The notes beneath the pieces are model-generated. The model worked only from the letters and a program-made list of their open reading frames with translations. It was not told the origin of the DNA and did no database searches. Of a stretch of DNA of 64,000 nt, positions 35,349-48,531 are shown piece after piece. This stretch comes from Prosopocoilus inquinatus (Eukaryota; Arthropoda; Insecta; Coleoptera; Lucanidae), in NCBI GenBank assembly GCA_036172665.1, contig JAYKNF010000044.1, forward strand, positions 62,001 to 126,000. Direction: 5' to 3'. A program made the position numbers and the translations under genes. Numbering within the stretch: position 1 is the stretch's first letter; every line of letters begins with the position of its first letter.

Positions 35349-37325
35349 GTGTCGTATCTAATCGATCCTTACTTATCTATCATGTTATTTGACGTTTGGA
35401 TGGTCTCCAGTAACTCTGATGTGAGATACGACGTTTTCGGACGCAGCAGAAGCTGGAAATAGTTTTAAACGAAACAACACGTATTATCGTTGTTCCTGTG
35501 ATGTATCTAATCGATCCTTACTCATGTATCATGTTATTTGACGTTTGGGTGGACTCCAGTAACTCTGATGGGAGATACAAAGATTTCGGACGCAGCAGAA
35601 GCTGGAAATAGTTTTGAACGATACACCACCTATTAGCGTTGTTCCTGTGATGTATCTAAACGATCCTTACTTATCTAACATGTTATTTGACGTTTGGATG
35701 GACAGCAGTGAGTCTGATGTGAGATACAAAGTTTTGGGACGCAGCAGGAGCTGGAAATAGTTTTAAACGAAACAACACGTATTAGCGTTGTTCCTGTGCT
35801 GTATCTAATCGATCCTTACTTATCTATCATGTTATTTGACGTTTGGATGGACTCCAGTAACCCTGACGTGAAATACGAAGTTCTCGGACGCAGCAGATGC
35901 TGGAAATAGTTTTAAACGAAACAACACGCATTAGCGTTGTTCATGTGATGTATCTAATCAATCCTTACTTATCTATCATGTTATTTGACGTTTGGATGGA
36001 CTCCAGTAACCCTGACGTGAGATACGAAGTTCTCGGACGCAGCAGAAGCTGGAAATAGTCTTAAACGAAACAACACGTATTAGCGTTGTTCCTGTGATGT
36101 ATCTAATCGATCCTTACTCATCTATCATGTTATTTGACGTTTGGATGAACTCCAGTAACTCTGATGTGAGATACAAAGTTTTTGGACGCAGCAGAAGCTG
36201 GAAATAGTTTTGAACGAAACAACACGCATTAGCGTTGTTCCTGTGATGTATCTAATCAATCCTTACTTATCTATCATGTTATTTGACGTTTGGATGGACT
36301 CCAGTAACCCTGACGTGAGATACGAAGTTCTCGGACGCAGCAGAAGCTGGAAATAGTTTTAAACGAAACAACACGTATTAGCGTTGTTTCTGTGATGTAT
36401 CTAATCGATCCTTACTCATCTATCATGTTATTTGACGTTTGGATGGACTCCAGTAACTCTGATGTGAGATACAAAGTTTTTGGACGCAGCAGAAGCTGGA
36501 AATAGTTTAGAACGAAACAACACGTATTAGCGTTGTTCCTGTGATGTATCTAATCGATCCTTACTTAGCTACTATGTTATTTGACGTTTCGATGGACTCC
36601 AATAACTCTAATGTGTGATACGAAATTTTCGGACGCAGCAGCAGCTGGAAATAGTTTTAAACGAGACAATACATATTAGCGTTGTTCCTGTGCTGTATCT
36701 AATCGATCCTTACTCATCTATCATGTTATTTGACGTTTCGATGGACTCCAGTAACTCTGATGTGAGATACAAAGTTTTTGGACGCAGCAGAAGCTGGAAA
36801 TAGTTTTAAACTAAACAACACGCATTAGCGTTGTTCCTGTGATGTATCTAATCGATCCTTACTCATCTATCATGTTATTTGGCGTTTCGATGGACTCCAG
36901 TAACTTAGATGTGAGATACGAAGTTCTCGGACGCAGCTGAAGCTAGAAATAGTTTTAAACGAAACAACACGCATTAGCGTTGTTCCTGTGTAGTATCTAA
37001 TCGATCCTTACTCATCTATCATGTTATTTGACGTTTCGATGGACTCCAGTATCTCTGATGTGAGATACAAAGTTTTTGGACGCAGCAGAAGCTGGAAATA
37101 GTTTTAAACGAAACAACACGTATTAGCGTTGTTCCTGTGATGTATCTAATCGATCCTTACTCATCTATCATGTTATTTGACGTTTCGATGGACTCCAGTA
37201 ACTCTAATGTGAGAAACGAAATTTTCGGACGCAGCAGAAGCTGGAAATAGTTTTAAACGAAACAACACGCATTAGCGTTGTTCCTGTGATGTATCTAATC
37301 GATCCTTACTTATCTATCATGTTAT
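35349..37325 (+). repeat. 35-monomer-offset HOR block, second copy
   Basis: This matches 30134-32110. Private changes include GATGGGAGATAC at about 35567 and TGTGTGATACG at about 36611. The latter removes a stop or creates an ATG and so yields a short spurious open frame at 36615-36803. Confidence 0.8.
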
Positions 37326-39339
37326 TTGACGTTTGGATGGACTCCAGTAACTCTAATGTGAGAAACGAAATTTTCGGACGCAGCAGAAGCTGGAAATAGT
37401 TTTAAACGAAACAACACGCATTAGCGTTGTTCCTGTGATGTATCTAATCGATCCTTACTTATCTATCATGTTATTTGACGTTTGGGTGGACTCCAGTAAC
37501 TCTGATGAGAGATACAAAGATTTCGGACGCAGCAGAAGCTGGAAATAGTTTTGAACGATACACCACCTATTAGCGTTGTTCCTGTGATGTATCTAAACGA
37601 TCCTTACTTATCTAACATGTTATTTGACGTTTGGATGGACACCAGTGAGTCTGATGTGAGATACAAAGTTTTGGGACGCAGCAGGAGCTGGAAATAGTTT
37701 TAAACGAAACAACACGTATTAGCGTTGTTCCTGTGATGTATCTAATCGATCCTTACTCATCTATCATGTTATTTGGCGTTTCGATGGACTCCAGTAACTT
37801 AGATGTGAGATACGAAGTTCTCGGACGCAGCTGAAGCTAGAAATAGTTTTAAACGAAACAACACGCATTAGCGTTGTTCCTGTAATGTATCTAACCGATC
37901 CTTACTCATCTATCATGTTATTTGACGTTCGGACGGACTCCAGTAACTCTGATGAGAGATACAAAGTTCTCGGACGCAGTAGAAACTGGAAATAGTTTTG
38001 AACGAAGCAACACGTATTAGCGTTGTTCCTGTGATGTATCTAATCGATCCTTACTTATCTACTATGTTATTTGACGTTTCGATGGACTCCGGTAACTCTA
38101 AAGTGAGATACGAAATTCTCGGACGCAGCAGCAGCTGGAAATAGTTTCAAACGAAACAACACATATTAGCGTTGTTCCTGTGATGTATCTAACCGATCCT
38201 TACTCATCTATCATGTTATTTGACGTTCGGACGGACTCCAGTAACTCTGATGAGAGATACAAAGTTCTCGGACGCAGTAGAAACTGGAAATAGTTTTGAA
38301 CGAAGCAACACGTATTAGCGTTGTTCCTGTGATGTATCTAATCGATCCTTACTCATATATCATGTTATTTGGCGTTTCGATGGACTCCAGTAGCTCTGAT
38401 GTGAGATACGACGTTTTCGGACGCAGCAGAAGCTGGAAATAGTTTTAAACGAAACAATACGCATTAGCGTTGTTCCTGTGATGTATCTAATCGATCCTTA
38501 CTTATCTATCATGTTATTTGACGTTTGGATGGACTCCAGTAACCCTGACGTGAGATACGAAGTTCTCGGACGCAGCAGAAGCTGGAAATAGTTTTAAACG
38601 AAGCAACAGGCATTAGCGTTGTTCCTGTGATGTATCTAATCGATACTTACTCATCTATCATGTTATTTGACGTTTGGATGGACTCCAGTAACTAGGATGA
38701 GAGATACAAAGATTTCGGACGCAGCAGAAGCTGGAAATAGTTTTGAACGAAACAACACCTATTAGCGTTGTTCCTGTGATGTATCTAAACGATCCTTACT
38801 TATCTAACATGTTATTTAACGTTTGGATGTACTCCAGTAAGTCTGATGTGAGATACAAAGTTTTTGGACGCAGCAGGAGCTGGAAATAGTTTTAAACGAA
38901 ACAACACGTATTAGCGTTGTTCCTGTGCCGTATCTAATCGATCCTTACTTATCTATCATGTTATTTGACGTTTGGATGGACTCCAGTAACTCTGATGTGA
39001 GATACGACGTTTTCGGACGCAGCAGAAGCTGGAAATAGTTTTAAACGAAACAACACGTATTATCGTTGTTCCTGTGATGTATCTAATCGATCCTTACTCA
39101 TGTATCATGTTATTTGACGTTTGGGTGGACTCCAGTAACTCTGATGAGAGATACAAAGATTTCGGACGCAGCAGAAGCTGGAAATAGTTTTGAACGATAC
39201 ACCACCTATTAGCGTTGTTCCTGTGATGTATCTAAACGATCCTTACTTATCTAACATGTTATTTGACGTTTGGATGGACACCAGTGAGTCTGATGTGAGA
39301 TACAAAGTTTTGGGACGCAGCAGGAGCTGGAAATAGTTT

Positions 39340-39352
39340 TAAACGAAACACA
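39340..39352 (+). repeat. Single-base deletion in a satellite monomer
   Basis: CGAAACACACG stands for the usual CGAAACAACACG. TGACG phase changes from 77 to 76 modulo 149 between 39115 and 39412 and stays at 76 to the end of the window. No other net indel is present in the last 24 kb. Confidence 0.85.
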
Positions 39353-40399
39353 CGTATTAGCGTTGTTCCTGTGCTGTATCTATTCGATCCTTACTTATCT
39401 ATCATGTTATTTGACGTTTGGATGAACTCCAGTAACCCTGACGTGAAATACGAAGTTCTCGGACGCAGCAGAAGCTGGAAATAGTTTTAAACGAAACAAC
39501 ACGCATTAGCGTTGTTCCTGTGATGTATCTAATCGATCCTTACTCATCTATCATGTTATTTGGCGTTACGATGGACTCCAGTAACTTAGATGTGAGATAC
39601 GAAGTTCTCGGACGCAGCTGAAGCTAGAAATAGTTTTAAACGAAACAACACGTATTAGCGTTGTTCCTGTGATGTATCTAATCGATCCTTACTCATCTAT
39701 CATGTTATTTGACGTTTGGATGGACTCCAGTAACTCTGATGTGAGATACAAAGTTTTTGGACGCAGCAGAAGCTGGAAATAGTTTTGAACGAAACAACAC
39801 GCATTAGCGTTGTTCCTGTGATGTATCTAATCAATCCTTACTTATCTATCATGTTATTTGACGTTTGGATGGACTCCAGTAACCCTGACGTGAGATACGA
39901 AGTTCTCGGACGCAGCAGAAGCTGGAAATAGTTTTAAACGAAACAACACGTATTAGCGTTGTTCCTGTGATGTATCTAATAGATCCTTACTCATCTATCA
40001 TGTTATTTGACGTTTGGATGGACTCCAGTAACTCTGATGTGAGATACAAAGATTTCGGTCGCAGCAGAAGCTGGAAATAGTTTTGAACGAAACAACACGT
40101 ATTAGCGTTGTTCCTGTGATGTATCTAATCGATCCTTACTCATCTATCATGTTATTTGGCGTTACGATGGACTCCAGTAACTTAGATGTGAGATACGAAG
40201 TTCTCGGACGCAGCTGAAGCTAGAAATAGTTTTGAACGAAACAACACGCATTAGCGTTGTTCCTGTGATGTATCTAATCAATCCTTACTTATCTATCATG
40301 TTATTTGACGTTTGGATGAACTCCAGTAACCCTGACGTGAAATACGAAGTTCTCGGACGCAGCAGAAGCTGGAAATAGTTTTAAACGAAACAACACGCA

Positions 40400-41900
40400 T
40401 TAGCGTTGTTCCTGTGATGTATCTAATCGATCCTTACTTATCTATCATGTTATTTGACGTTTGGATGGACTCCAGTAACCCTGACGTGAGATACGAAGTT
40501 CTAGGACGCAGCAAAAGCTGGAAATAGTTTTAAACGAAACAACACGCATTAGCGTTGTTCCTGTGATGTATCTAATCGATCCTTACTCATCTATCATGTT
40601 ATTTGGCGTTTCGATGGACTCCAGTAACTTAGATGTGAGATACGAAGTTCTCGGACGCAGCTGAAGCTAGAAATAGTTTTAAACGAAACAACACGCATTA
40701 GCGTTGTTCCTGTGATGTATCTAACCGATCCTTACTCATCTATCATGTTATTTGACGTTCGGACGGACTCCAGTAACTCTGATGAGAGATACAAAGTTCT
40801 CGGACGCAGTAGAAACTGGAAATAGTTTTGAACGAAGCAACACGTATTAGCGTTGTTCCTGTGATGTATCTAATCGATCCTTACTTATCTACTATGTTAT
40901 TTGACGTTTCGATGGACTCCAGTAACTCTAAAGTGAGATACGAAATTCTCGGACGCAGCAGCAGCTGGAAATAGTTTCAAACGAAACAACACATATTAGC
41001 GTTGTTCCTGTGATGTATCTAACCGATCCTTACTCATCTATCATGTTATTTGACGTTCGGACGGACTCCAGTAACTCTGATGAGAGATACAAAGTTCTCG
41101 GACGCAGTAGAAACTGGAAATAGTTTTGAACGAAGCAACACGTATTAGCGTTGTTCCTGTGATGTATCTAATCGATCCTTACTCATATATCATGTTATTT
41201 GGCGTTTCGATGGACTCCAGTAGCTCTGATGTGAGATACGACGTTTTCGGACGCAGCAGAAGCTGGAAATAATTTTAAACGAAACAATACGCATTAGCGT
41301 TGTTCCTGTGATGTATCTAATCGATCCTTACTCATCTATCATGTTATTTGGCGTTTCGATGGACTCCAGTAACTTAGATGTGAGATACGAAGTTCTCGGA
41401 CGCAGCTGAAGCTAGAAATAGTTTTAAACGAAACAACACGCATTAGCGTTGTTCCTGTGTAGTATCTAATCGATCCTTACTCATCTATCATGTTATTTGA
41501 CGTTTCGATGGACTCCAGTAACTCTGATGTGAGATACAAAGTTTTTGGACGCAGCAGAAGCTGGAAATAGTTTTAAACGAAACAACACGTATTAGCGTTG
41601 TTCCTGTGATGTATCTAATCGATCCTTACTCATCTATCATGTTATTTGACGTTTCGATGGACTCCAGTAACTCTAATGTGAGAAACGAAATTTTCGGACG
41701 CAGCAGAAGCTGGAAATAGTTTTAAACGAAACAACACGCATTAGCGTTGTTCCTGTGATGTATCTAATCGATCCTTACTTATCTATCATGTTATTTGACG
41801 TTTGGATGGACTCCAGTAACCCTGACGTGAGATACGAAGTTCTAGGACGCAGCAGAAGCTGGAAATAGTTTTAAACGAAACAACACGCATTAGCGTTGTT
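40400..41900 (+). repeat. HOR block matching 32057-33557
   Basis: About ten monomers match at an offset of 8,343 bp (56 x 149 less one base), including the rare CAGCAAAAGC monomer at 32165 and 40508. The adjacent block 42225-43390 instead matches 33584-34749 at 8,641 bp (58 x 149 less one). Two monomers, at about 41930-42220, were therefore gained or lost between the copies. Confidence 0.75.
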
Positions 41901-43465
41901 CCTGTGATGTATCTAATCGATCCTTACCCATCTATCATGTTATTTGGCGTTTCGATGGACTCCAGTAACTTAGATGTGAGATACGAAGTTCTCGGACGCA
42001 GCTGAAGCTAGAAATAGTTTTAAACGAAACAACACGCATTAGCGTTGTTCCTGTGATGTATCTAACCGATCCTTACTCATCTATCATGTTATTTGACGTT
42101 CGGACGGACTCCAGTAACTCTGATGAGAGATACAAAATTCTCGGACGCAGTAGAAACTGGAAATAGTTTTGAACGAAGCAACACGTATTAGCGTTGTTCC
42201 TGTGATGTATCTAATCGATCCTTACTCATATATCATGTTATTTGGCGTTTCGATGGACTCCAGTAGCTCTGATGTGAGATACGACGTTTCCGGACGCAGC
42301 AGAAGCTGGAAATAGTTTTAAACGAAACAACACGTATTAGCGTTGTTCCTGTGATGTATCTAATCGATCCTTACTTAGCTACTATGTTATTTGACGTTTC
42401 GATGGACTCCAGTAACTCTAATGTGAGATACGAAATTTTCGGACGCAGCAGCAGCTGGAAATAGTTTTAAACGAGACAACACATATTAGCGTTGTTCCTG
42501 TGCTGTATCTAATCGATCCTTACTCATATATCATGTTATTTGGCGTTTCGATGGACTCCAGTAACTTTGATGTGAGATACGAAGTTCTCGGACGCAGCTG
42601 AAGCTAGAAATAGTTTTAAACGAAACAACACGTAGTAGCGTTGTTCCTGTGATGTATCTAATCGATCCTTACTCATCTATCATGTTATTTGACGTTTGGA
42701 TGGACTCCAGTAACTCTGATGAGAGATACAAAGATTTCGGACGCAGCAGAAGCTGGAAATAGTTTTGAAAGAAACAACACCTATTAGCGTTGTTCCTGTG
42801 ATGTATCTAAACGATCCTTACTTATCTAACATGTTATTTAACGTTTGGATGGACTCCAGTAACTCTGATGAGAAATACAAAGATTTCGGACGCAGCAGAA
42901 GCTGGAAATAGTTTTGAACGAAACACCACCTATTAGCGTTGTTCCTGTGATGTATCTAAACGATCCTTACTTATCTAACATGTTATTTGACGTTTGGATG
43001 GACTCCAGTAAGTCTGATGTGAGATACAAAGTTTTGGGACGCAGCAGGAGCTGGAAATAGTTTTAAACGAAACAACACGTATTAGCGTTGTTCCTGTGCT
43101 GTATCTAATCGATCCTTACTTATCTATCATGTTATTTGACGTTTGGGTGGACTCCAGTAACTCTGATGAGAGATACAAAGATTTCGGACGCAGCAGAAGC
43201 TGGAAATAGTTTTGAACGATACACCAACTATTAGCGTTGTTCCTGTGATGTATCTAAACGATCCTTACTTATCTAACATGTTATTTGACGTTTGGATGGA
43301 CACCAGTGAGTCTGATGTGAGATACAAAGTTTTGGGACGCAGCAGGAGCTGGAAATAGTTTTAAACGAAACAACACGTATTAGCGTTGTTCCTGTGATGT
43401 ATCTAATCGATCCTTACTCATCTATCATGTTATTTGGCGTTTCGATGGACTCCAGTAACTTAGAT

Positions 43466-46400
43466 GTGAGATACGAAGTTCTCGGACGCAGCAGAAGCTG
43501 GAAATAGTTTTAAAGGAAGCAACAGGCATTAGCGTTGTTCCTGTGATGTATCTAATCGATCCTTACTCATCTACCATGTTATTTGACGTTTCGATGGACT
43601 CCAGTAACTCTGTTGTGAGATACGACGTTTCCGGACGCAGCAGAAGCTGGAAATAGTTTTAAACGAAACAACACGTATTAGCGTTGTTCCTGTGATGTAT
43701 CTAATCGATCCTTACTCATCTATCATGTTATTTGACGTTTGGATGGACTCCAGTAACTAGGATGAGAGATACAAAGATTTCGGACGCAGCAGAAGCTGGA
43801 AATAGTTTTGAACGAAACAACACCTATTAGCGTTGTTCCTGTGATGTATCTAAACGATCCTTACTTATCTAACATGTTATTTAACGTTTGGATGTACTCC
43901 AGTAAGTCTGATGTGAGATACAAAGTTTTTGGACGCAGCAGGAGCTGGAAATAGTTTTAAACGAAACAACACGTATTAGCGTTGTTCCTGTGATGTATCT
44001 AATCGATCCTTACTCATCAATCATGTTATTTGACGTTTCGATGGACTCCAGTAACTCTAATGTGAGAAACGAAATTTTCGGACGCAGCAGAAGCTGGAAA
44101 TAGTTTTAAACGAAACAACACGCATTAGCGTTGTTCCTGTGATGTATCTAATCGATCCTTACTTATCTATCATGTTATTTGACGTTTGGATGGACTCCAG
44201 TAACCCTGACGTGAGATACGAAGTTCTAGGACGCAGCAGAAGCTGGAAATAGTTTTAAACGAAACAACACGCATTAGCGTTGTTCCTGTGATGTATCTAA
44301 TCGATCCTTACTCATCTATCATGTTATTTGGCGTTTCGATGGACTCCAGTAACTTAGATGTGAGATACGAAGTTCTCGGACGCAGCTGAAGCTAGAAATA
44401 GTTTTAAACGAAACAACACGCATTAGCGTTGTTCCTGTGATGTATCTAACCGATCCTTACTCATCTATCATGTTATTTGACGTTCGGACGGACTCCAGTA
44501 ACTCTGATGAGAGATACAAAGTTCTCGGACGCAGTAGAAACTGGAAATAGTTTTGAACGAAGCAACACGTATTAGCGTTGTTCCTGTGATGTATCTAATC
44601 GATCCTTACTTATCTACTATGTTATTTGACGTTTCGATGGACTCCAGTAACTCTAAAGTGAGATACGAAATTCTCGGACGCAGCAGCAGCTGGAAATAGT
44701 TTCAAACGAAACAACACATATTAGCGTTGTTCCTGTGATGTATCTAACCGATCCTTACTCATCTATCATGTTATTTGACGTTCGGACGGACTCCAGTAAC
44801 TCTGATGAGAGATACAAAGTTCTCGGACGCAGTAGAAACTGGAAATAGTTTTGAACGAAGCAACACGTATTAGCGTTGTTCCTGTGATGTATCTAATCGA
44901 TCCTTACTCATATATCATGTTATTTGGCGTTTCGATGGACTCCAGTAGCTCTGATGTGAGATACGACGTCTTCGGACGCAGCAGAAGCTGGAAATAATTT
45001 TAAACGAAACAATACGCATTAGCGTTGTTCCTGTGATGTATCTAATCGATCCTTACTCATCTATCATGTTATTTGGCGTTTCGATGGACTCCAGTAACTT
45101 TGATGTGAGATACGAAGTTCTCGGACGCAGCTGAAGCTAGAAATAGTTTTAAACGAAACAACACGTAGTAGCGTTGTTCCTGTGATGTATCTAATCGATC
45201 CTTACTCATCTATCATGTTATTTGACGTTTGGATGGACTCCAGTATCTCTGATGAGAGATACAAAGATTTCGGACGCAGCAGAAGCTGGAAATAGTTTTG
45301 AAAGAAACAACACCTATTAGCGTTGTTCCTGTGATGTATCTAAACGATCCTTACTTATCTAACATGTTATTTGACGTTTGGATGGACACCAGTGAGTCTG
45401 ATGTGAGATACAAAGTTTTGGGACGCAGCAGGAGCTGGAAATAGTTTTAAACGAAACAACACGTATTAGCGTTGTTCCTGTGCTGTATCTAATCGATCCT
45501 TACTCATCTATCATGTTATTTGACGTTTGGATGGACTCCAGTAACCCTGACGTGAGATACGAAGTTCTCGGACGCAGCAGAAGCTGGAAATAGTTTTAAA
45601 CGAAACAACACGTATTAGCGTTGTTTCTGTGATGTATCTAATCGATCCTTACTCATCTATCATGTTATTTGACGTTTGGATGGACTCCAGTAACTCTGAT
45701 GTGAGATACAAAGTTTTTGGACGCAGCAGAAGCTGGAAATAGTTTAAAACGAAACAACACGTATTAGCGTTGTTCCTGTGATGTATCTAATCGATCCTTA
45801 CTTAGCTACTATGTTATTTGACGTTTCGATGAACTCCAGTAACTCTAATGTGAGATACGAAATTTTCGGACGCAGCAGCAGCTGGAAATAGTTTTAAACG
45901 AGACAACACATATTAGCGTTGTTCCTGTGCTGTATCTAATCGATCCTTACTCATCTATCATGTTATTTGACGTTTCGATGGACTCCAGTAACTCTGATGT
46001 GAGATACAAAGTTTTTGGACGCAGCAGAAGCTGGAAATAGTTTTAAACGAAACAACACGCATTAGCGTTGTTCCTGTGATGTATCTAATCGATCCTTACT
46101 CATCTATCATGTTATTTGGCGTTTCGATGGACTCCAGTAACTTAGATGTGAGATACGAAGTTCTCGGACGCAGCTGAAGCTAGAAATAGTTTTAAACGAA
46201 ACAACACGCATTAGCGTTGTTCCTGTAATGTATCTAACCGATCCTTACTCATCTATCATGTTATTTGACGTTCGGACGGACTCCAGTAACTCTGATGAGA
46301 GATACAAAGTTCTCGGACGCAGTAGAAACTGGAAATAGTTTTGAACGAAGCAACACGTATTAGCGTTGTTCCTGTGATGTATCTAATCGATCCTTACTTA

Positions 46401-48531
46401 TCTACTATGTTATTTGACGTTTCGATGGACTCCAGTAACTCTAAAGTGAGATACGAAATTCTCGGACGCAGCAGCAGCTGGAAATAGTTTCAAACGAAAC
46501 AACACATATTAGCGTTGTTCCTGTGATGTATCTAACCGATCCTTACTCATCTATCATGTTATTTGACGTTCGGACGGACTCCAGTAACTCTGATGAGAGA
46601 TACAAAGTTCTCGGACGCAGTAGAAACTGGAAATAGTTTTGAACGAAGCAACACGTATTAGCGTTGTTCCTGTGATGTATCTAATCGATCCTTACTCATA
46701 TATCATGTTATTTGGCGTTTCGATGGACTCCAGTAGCTCTGATGTGAGATACGAAGTTTTCGGACGCAGCAGAAGCTGGAAATAGTTTTAAACGAAACAA
46801 TACGCATTAGCGTTGTTCCTGTGATGTATCTAATCGATCCTTACTTATCTATCATGTTATTTGACGTTTGGATGGACTCCAGTAACCCTGACGTGAGATA
46901 CGAAGTTCTCGGACGCAGCAGAAGCTGGAAATAGTTTTAAACGAAGCAACAGGCATTAGCGTTGTTCCTGTGATGTATCTAATCGATCCTTACTCATCTA
47001 TCATGTTATTTGACGTTTCGATGGACTCCAGTAACTCTGTTGTGAGATACGACGTTTCCGGACGCAGCAGAAGCTGGAAATAGTTTTAAACGAAACAACA
47101 CGTATTAGCGTTGTTCCTGTGATGTATCTAATCGATCCTTACTCATCTATCATGTTATTTGACGTTTGGATGGACTCCAGTAACCCTGACGTGAGATACG
47201 AAGTTCTCGGACGCAGCAGAAGCTGGAAATAGTTTTAAACGAAACAACACGTATTAGCGTTGTTTCTGTGATGTATCTAATCGATCCTTACTCATCTATC
47301 ATGTTATTTGACGTTTGGATGGACTCCAGTAACTCTGATGTGAGATACAAAGTTTTTGGACGCAGCAGAAGCTGGAAATAGTTTAGAACGAAACAACACG
47401 TATTAGCGTTGTTCCTGTGATGTATCTAATCGATCCTTACTTAGCTACTATGTTATTTGACGTTTCGATGGACTCCAGTAACTCTAATGTGAGATACGAA
47501 ATTTTCGGACGCAGCAGCAGCTGGAAATAGTTTTAAACGAGACAACACATATTAGCGTTGTTCCTGTGCTGTATCTAATCGATCCTTACTCATCTATCAT
47601 GTTATTTGACGTTTCGATGGACTCCAGTAACTCTGATGTGAGATACAAAGTTTTTGGACGCAGCAGAAGCTGGAAATAGTTTTAAACGAAACAACACGCA
47701 TTAGCGTTGTTCCTGTGATGTATCTAATCGATCCTTACTCATCTATCATGTTATTTGGCGTTTCGATGGACTCCAGTAACTTAGATGTGAGATACGAAGT
47801 TCTCGGACGCAGCTGAAGCTAGAAATAGTTTTAAACGAAACAACACGCATTAGCGTTGTTCCTGTAATGTATCTAACCGATCCTTACTCATCTATCATGT
47901 TATTTGACGTTCGGACGGACTCCAGTAACTCTGATGAGAGATACAAAGTTCTCGGACGCAGTAGAAACTGGAAATAGTTTTGAACGAAGCAACACGTATT
48001 AGCGTTGTTCCTGTGATGTATCTAATCGATCCTTACTTATCTACTATGTTATTTGACGTTTCGATGGACTCCAGTAACTCTAAAGTGAGATACGAAATTC
48101 TCGGACGCAGCAGCAGCTGGAAATAGTTTCAAACGAAACAACACATATTAGCGTTGTTCCTGTGATGTATCTAACCGATCCTTACTCATCTATCATGTTA
48201 TTTGACGTTCGGACGGACTCCAGTAACTCTGATGAGAGATACAAAGTTCTCGGACGCAGTAGAAACTGGAAATAGTTTTGAACGAAGCAACACGTATTAG
48301 CGTTGTTCCTGTGATGTATCTAATCGATCCTTACTCATATATCATGTTATTTGGCGTTTCGATGGACTCCAGTAGCTCTGATGTGAGATACGACGTTTTC
48401 GGACGCAGCAGAAGCTGGAAATAGTTTTAAACGAAACAATACGCATTAGCGTTGTTCCTGTGATGTATCTAATCGATCCTTACTTATCTATCATGTTATT
48501 TGACGTTTGGATGGACTCCAGTAACCCTGAC
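43466..48531 (+). repeat. 34-mer HOR, first copy (5,066 bp)
   Basis: GATGTACTCC occurs at 43891, 48957 and 54023, each 5,066 bp (34 x 149) apart; GATGAACTCC in the TTCGATG context at 45828 and 50894 gives the same spacing. Differences from the second copy are few: AAAGGAAGC at about 43514, CTACCATG at about 43572 and TTTAAAACG at about 45746. Confidence 0.88.
45485..47180 (+). repeat. 11-mer HOR nested in the 34-mer (1,639-bp unit)
   Basis: Within the 34-mer, the block from the CCCTGAC monomer at 45541 recurs at 47180, offset 1,639 bp (11 x 149), and continues in register to about 48819. The order is CCCTGAC; TTTCTGTG with CTCTGAT; TTAGCTACT with CTCTAAT; GTGCTG with CTCTGAT; GGCG with CTTAGAT; then the TTCGG, CTCTAAAG, TTCGG triad; TAGCTCTG; CCCTGAC; CTCTGTT. 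It shows at least two levels of amplification. Confidence 0.8.

Noticed and set aside
36615..36803. Open frame of 62 codons on the plus strand
   Set aside because: It is created by a single variant (TGTGTGATACG for TGTGAGATACG) in one monomer and has no counterpart in the duplicated block at about 31400.
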